DNA from: DAOTZS01 sp034434335
Lineage (GTDB): Bacteria; Chloroflexota; Anaerolineae; CG2-30-64-16
Direction of reading: 5' to 3'
Length of the DNA stretch: 7,182 nucleotides
Assembly: GCA_034434335.1 (NCBI GenBank)
Contig: DAOTZS010000026.1
Location: 1-7,182, forward strand
The first letter of the stretch is position 1. Each line of letters starts with the position of its first letter. The translations under genes and the position numbers were made by a program. Below are positions 4,102 through 7,182 of this stretch, piece by piece. The notes beneath the pieces are model-generated. The model saw only the letters and a program-made list of their open reading frames with translations, made no database searches and was not told the origin of the DNA.

Positions 4102-5748
4102 ATGAGAGTCACTATAGCTCAACTGAACCCCACAGTTGGAGATTACACGGGCAATCTGGACAGGATCAGACAGTTGCTGGCACGCTGTGCTGACGAGGCA
4201 CCCGATCTGGTGATCCTGCCGGAACTGTTCCTTTGCGGATATCCTCCCCGCGACCTGCTTGAGCGCCACTGGTTCATCCAGCAAAGCCTGGAAGCCGTAG
4301 ATCAATTGCGGGCGCTGTCGCAGCGCTATCCGGAGACAGGTATCCTGGTCGGCGCGCCCCTGCCAACGGGCCGGCCAACCGGTAAGGGGCTCTATAACGC
4401 CGCCCTCCTGATCTGCAATGGGGAAGTGGTGTTTCAGCAGAACAAGTCACTGCTGCCTACTTACGATGTGTTCGACGAGGCGCGCTACTTTGACCCCGCG
4501 GATCAGGTGGCTGTGGTGCCCTTCCGGGGCGAAATGCTGGGGATCAGCATCTGCGAAGATGCCTGGAACGACCCCGAACTGTGGCTGCGCGTCCCCTACG
4601 ATGCCGACCCGATTGCCAGCCTGGCTGCTGCCGGAGCCACCCTGCTCATCAACATCTCGGCTTCCCCCTTCTGGGTTGGCAAGGACACAATCCGTTATCG
4701 GCTGCTGAGCAACCATGCGCGCAGACATTGCCTCCCCTTCATCTTTGTCAACCAGGTGGGCGCCAATGACGAGCTGATCTTCGACGGCCGCAGCCTGGTG
4801 GTAAACGGCTCAGGCCAGCCCGTCGTCATCTTCCCCTCCTTCCGCGAAGAGGTCCAGACAGTGGATACCCAGGCTATGAGCCCCTTGCCGGCCTACACGC
4901 CCGAGCCCAGGCTGGAGTCTATCTACCAGGCGCTCGTGCTGGGTATCCGGGACTACACGCGCAAAACAGGCTTCCGCCAGGTAGTGCTGGGGCTCTCCGG
5001 TGGCATTGACTCGTCCCTTGCCTGCTGTCTGGCCGTGGACGCGCTGGGCCCAGAGAATGTCTTGGGGGTATCCATGCCATCCCCTTACTCCTCCGCAGGG
5101 AGCATAGAGGATGCCCGCCAGTTGGCACAGAACCTGGGCATCCGCTTCCTGGTCATCCCGATCACGGACATCTTCAACGCCTATCTTGACACCCTGACCC
5201 CCCGCTTTGAAGGCCGGCCCCCCGACGTGACCGAGGAGAACATCCAATCCCGCATCCGCGGCAACATCCTCATGGCGCTCTCGAACAAGTTCGGCTATCT
5301 GGTGCTGACCACCGGCAACAAGAGCGAGCTGGCCGTGGGCTACTGCACCCTGTACGGCGACATGAGCGGCGGCCTGGCCGTCATTGCCGACCTGCCGAAG
5401 ACGGTCGTGTACGAGCTGGCCCGCTACGTTAACCGGGAGAGGGAGATCATCCCCCAGGCGTGCCTGACCAAACCGCCCTCGGCCGAGCTGCGGCCGAACC
5501 AGACCGATCAGGACACCCTGCCTCCCTACAACATCCTGGATGGTATCTTGCAACTTTACATTGACGAAGGGAAATCGCTGGCGGAGATTGTGGCCCAGGG
5601 GTATGAGCAGGAGACAGTGGCCTGGGTATTGCGGGCTGTGGACCGCAATGAGTACAAGCGGTGGCAGGCCCCACCGGGCCTGAAAGTGACGTCCAAAGCC
5701 TTTGGCATGGGCCGGCGCATGCCCGTAGCGGCGCGCTACAGTGCCTGA
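4102..5748 (+). CDS. nadE: Glutamine-dependent NAD+ synthetase
   Basis: This 548-residue cytosolic enzyme performs the last step of NAD synthesis, amidating deamido-NAD (nicotinate adenine dinucleotide) with ATP and ammonia released from glutamine. The N-terminal nitrilase-fold glutaminase (about 1-260) carries the triad E41 (ILPELFLCGYPPRDLL), K115 (QNKSLLPTYDVFDEARYF) and C151 (GISICEDAW). The C-terminal synthetase (about 270-548) has the ATP pyrophosphatase P-loop SGGIDSS at 299-305, the TTGNKSELAVGY segment at 403-414, and GDMSGGLAVIADLPKT at 419-434. The length is typical of the shorter bacterial two-domain form. ATG 4102 is preceded by AAAGG (4090-4094) at 7 nt, which overlaps the stop codon of the chimeric ORF, so the two are probably co-translated. 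It is convergent with the YqeC-MocA gene. It appears intact. Confidence 0.96.
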   Translation: MRVTIAQLNPTVGDYTGNLDRIRQLLARCADEAPDLVILPELFLCGYPPRDLLERHWFIQQSLEAVDQLRALSQRYPETGILVGAPLPTGRPTGKGLYNAALLICNGEVVFQQNKSLLPTYDVFDEARYFDPADQVAVVPFRGEMLGISICEDAWNDPELWLRVPYDADPIASLAAAGATLLINISASPFWVGKDTIRYRLLSNHARRHCLPFIFVNQVGANDELIFDGRSLVVNGSGQPVVIFPSFREEVQTVDTQAMSPLPAYTPEPRLESIYQALVLGIRDYTRKTGFRQVVLGLSGGIDSSLACCLAVDALGPENVLGVSMPSPYSSAGSIEDARQLAQNLGIRFLVIPITDIFNAYLDTLTPRFEGRPPDVTEENIQSRIRGNILMALSNKFGYLVLTTGNKSELAVGYCTLYGDMSGGLAVIADLPKTVVYELARYVNREREIIPQACLTKPPSAELRPNQTDQDTLPPYNILDGILQLYIDEGKSLAEIVAQGYEQETVAWVLRAVDRNEYKRWQAPPGLKVTSKAFGMGRRMPVAARYSA

Positions 5749-5787
5749 AACCACCATCCACCCGCCGTTTGTTGGGAGCGGATGGCT

Positions 5788-5990
5788 GTAGAGCGAGCTT
5801 TAGCTCGCCCATTGGCATCAACGGTTACAGCACCCGTCCGCCGTTCTCCCAGCCCCTGTTTCCGAGGGCGGGGAGGAGTGGAGATGGTAGCCGCAGGCTG
5901 CGTGGGGGTACCCTGGCCTCCACCCCGAGAGACCAGCTAACTAGTCTCCTTAACTCGACGTCATTGGGGGCGAGCTAAAGCTCGCCCTAC
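5788..5990. repeat. Inverted pair of REP-like palindromes (REPIN-like element)
   Basis: Two copies of a 23-nt unit face each other. The left copy at 5788-5810 contains the hairpin GCGAGC-TTTA-GCTCGC (5793-5808). The right copy, read on the minus strand (5990 to 5968), contains the perfect hairpin GGGCGAGC-TAAA-GCTCGCCC (5968-5987). The two units agree at 22 of 23 positions (GTAG[A/G]GCGAGC...). An ATTGG sequence follows the left unit (5811-5815), and an ATTGG in the same orientation precedes the right unit (5963-5967). About 150 nt of non-coding sequence lie between them, including the dyad GTGGAG/CTCCAC (5878-5883, 5918-5923). The element fills the gap between two convergent genes and may act as a bidirectional transcription boundary, although no T-tract is present. 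Confidence 0.75.
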
Positions 5991-7182
5991 GGGCTGGCCG
6001 CTTTCAACAGAGAGTAGTCGGCCAGGGTGTCCACATCCTGCAGGACCTCCGGCGTGGGCCACTCTACCCAGGCGGCCGATGCCGCATAAGCCTCGACGAT
6101 CGGCCGCGCGCCAATGTCCCCCTCCAGGCTGGCAAAGGCCGGGAAGGTGCGGCGGTCGAAAAGCACGGGATTGCCTCGGCGTCCCCCATGGCGAGGGGCC
6201 ACCACTGGCGCCAGGGTCTCACGATAACGCTGGATCAGGGCTGAAAGCAAGGCTGGCGACACGCCCGGCTGATCCGCCAGCAGGAAGACAGCCGCCGAAA
6301 TATGCCCCGATGCCCCGGCCATCATCGCTGGCGCTGCCAGCCCCTCGCGTGGAAAGGAGGCAGAGTGAGCGACGAGGGCCTGCAATCCGGCCCGCACGCT
6401 GCGGCTCTGGCCCTGGGCCCAGTCGGCGACCTCGACTACCCGTAAGCGGCCCTCGGCCAGCCCTGCCTGTAGCGCGTGCCGTTCTGCCACTGGACCATCT
6501 ATTGCCATCGCCCCGGCCACGAGCGCCTGCCGTACCCGCTCCGCCTGCGCGCCAACGGTCACCACTACGCGGCTGATGTCTGGACAACGCAGGGCCTGGG
6601 CTGCCACGTATGCCACCAGGGGCATGCCCTGCCACGGCATAACCTGCTTCGGCGCGCCAAAGCGCCGGGCCTCCCCCGCCGCGAGCACGATCGCGCCAAC
6701 CCGGCCCCACACTTCGCGCACGGGATCGGCTTCCAAGGCCGCGCCGAGGACCACGCCCTCCACCCGTGAGTGGGCCAGCAACAGCTTCGCAATCTCCTGC
6801 GCCGGCGCCATGGTCTCGTCGGTGACCTTGTTCAAGAAAGGCACCAGGCGGGCCATCTCGGGCAGCCCCTTCGCCCCCCCAGCGGGATGGGCCAGCACCC
6901 TCGCCACCATGGCCGGGGTGACCGCCTCTCCCAGGCTGGCCTCGACCAGCGCCGCCACCCGCTCCGGCCGATGGACATGACCGGAGTCAAGGGGCTGCCC
7001 CAGCACGTCCAGCCCCACTACTGGCACTACGAGGGTGGCAGAAGCCGGTATGACCGGCTCGTGGGCTGCGGGCGCCTTGAAGGGCAGCCGCCGCGAACCG
7101 TCGGCCTCCACCAGCAGCACATCTGCAATCCCCTGGGCAGCCAGGCGATCTACCAGCTCTGCATCCACCCCTTGCAGCTTCT
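5987..7182 (-). CDS. YqeC-like domain fused to MocA/MobA-like molybdopterin nucleotidyltransferase (5'-partial)
   Basis: The frame is open to the right edge, so the true start lies outside. The codons before the GTG at 7168 read K-L-Q-G, which fits the KLxG motif of YqeC proteins and argues against that GTG. Counting from 7168, residues about 1-155 match YqeC (LLVEADGSRRLPFKAPAAHEPVIP at 18-41; FLNKVTD at 111-117), a family tied to selenium-dependent molybdenum hydroxylases. Residues about 157-393 match the MocA/MobA nucleotidyltransferase family, which adds CMP or GMP to molybdopterin for enzymes such as xanthine or CO dehydrogenase. Its motifs are IVLAAGEARRFGAPKQ (160-175; K174), LLADQPG (296-302; D299, metal), and GGRRGNPVLF...LEGDIGARPI (328-357). 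About 20 extra Ala/Gly-rich residues precede LLADQPG. Stop codon TAG (5989-5987) lies inside the right REP unit. CTP rather than GTP use is inferred from likeness to MocA. Confidence 0.9.
   Translation of the reverse strand, partial: KLQGVDAELVDRLAAQGIADVLLVEADGSRRLPFKAPAAHEPVIPASATLVVPVVGLDVLGQPLDSGHVHRPERVAALVEASLGEAVTPAMVARVLAHPAGGAKGLPEMARLVPFLNKVTDETMAPAQEIAKLLLAHSRVEGVVLGAALEADPVREVWGRVGAIVLAAGEARRFGAPKQVMPWQGMPLVAYVAAQALRCPDISRVVVTVGAQAERVRQALVAGAMAIDGPVAERHALQAGLAEGRLRVVEVADWAQGQSRSVRAGLQALVAHSASFPREGLAAPAMMAGASGHISAAVFLLADQPGVSPALLSALIQRYRETLAPVVAPRHGGRRGNPVLFDRRTFPAFASLEGDIGARPIVEAYAASAAWVEWPTPEVLQDVDTLADYSLLKAASP

Noticed and set aside
4810..5757. Long minus-strand open frame (315 codons) opposite nadE
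   Set aside because: Shadow of the synthetase domain in GC-rich DNA; no independent support.
5754..5785. CCATCC/GGATGG inverted repeat after nadE as a terminator
   Set aside because: Only 6 bp with a 20-nt loop and no T-tract.
7166..7168. GTG as the start of the YqeC-MocA gene
   Set aside because: The frame stays open to the window edge, and the preceding codons (K-L-Q-G) match conserved YqeC sequence, so the gene starts beyond the window.

Overview
The window looks like a chromosomal segment of a GC-rich bacterium, most likely a member of the Chloroflexota (Anaerolineae or Caldilineae type). That placement is an inference. It rests on the split class I fumarase, the overall flavour of the proteins, and the style of short palindromic repeats, not on a marker gene. 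There is no sign of a phage, plasmid, transposase or CRISPR array.

Layout, left to right. (1) 1-126, minus strand: the first 42 codons of a gene that runs off the left edge, probably glucose-6-phosphate isomerase. (2) 127-460: a divergent intergenic region with a strong sigma-70 type promoter (TTGACT, 16 bp, TATAAT) for the fumarase genes and an 8-bp perfect dyad. (3) 461-1969, plus strand: the alpha and beta subunits of a class I [4Fe-4S] fumarate hydratase, 18 nt apart. (4) 2057-2918, plus strand: an ECF sigma factor overlapping a small soluble zinc-binding anti-sigma factor whose Cys/His spacing resembles the redox sensor RsrA. (5) 2963-3200: a gene-free, densely palindromic element bounded by a 10-bp inverted repeat. 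(6) 3227-3393: a tRNA-Val(GAC) gene with its own promoter and an intrinsic terminator. (7) 3588-4091: a membrane ORF that looks chimeric, with the N-terminus of a CPBP-family membrane protease and the C-terminus of apolipoprotein N-acyltransferase. (8) 4102-5748: glutamine-dependent NAD+ synthetase (nadE), 10 nt downstream. (9) 5788-5990: a pair of inverted REP-like palindromes (REPIN-like) between convergent genes. (10) 5987 to the right edge, minus strand: a YqeC-like domain fused to a MocA/MobA-like molybdopterin nucleotidyltransferase, 5'-partial.

Together the genes serve central carbon and cofactor metabolism: sugar phosphate isomerisation (probable), the TCA cycle, NAD synthesis and molybdenum cofactor maturation, with one regulatory pair. 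The most unusual items are the chimeric CPBP/Lnt ORF, the structured palindromic element, the RsrA-like anti-sigma factor beside an oxygen-labile fumarase, and the REP unit that supplies the stop codon of the YqeC-MocA gene.
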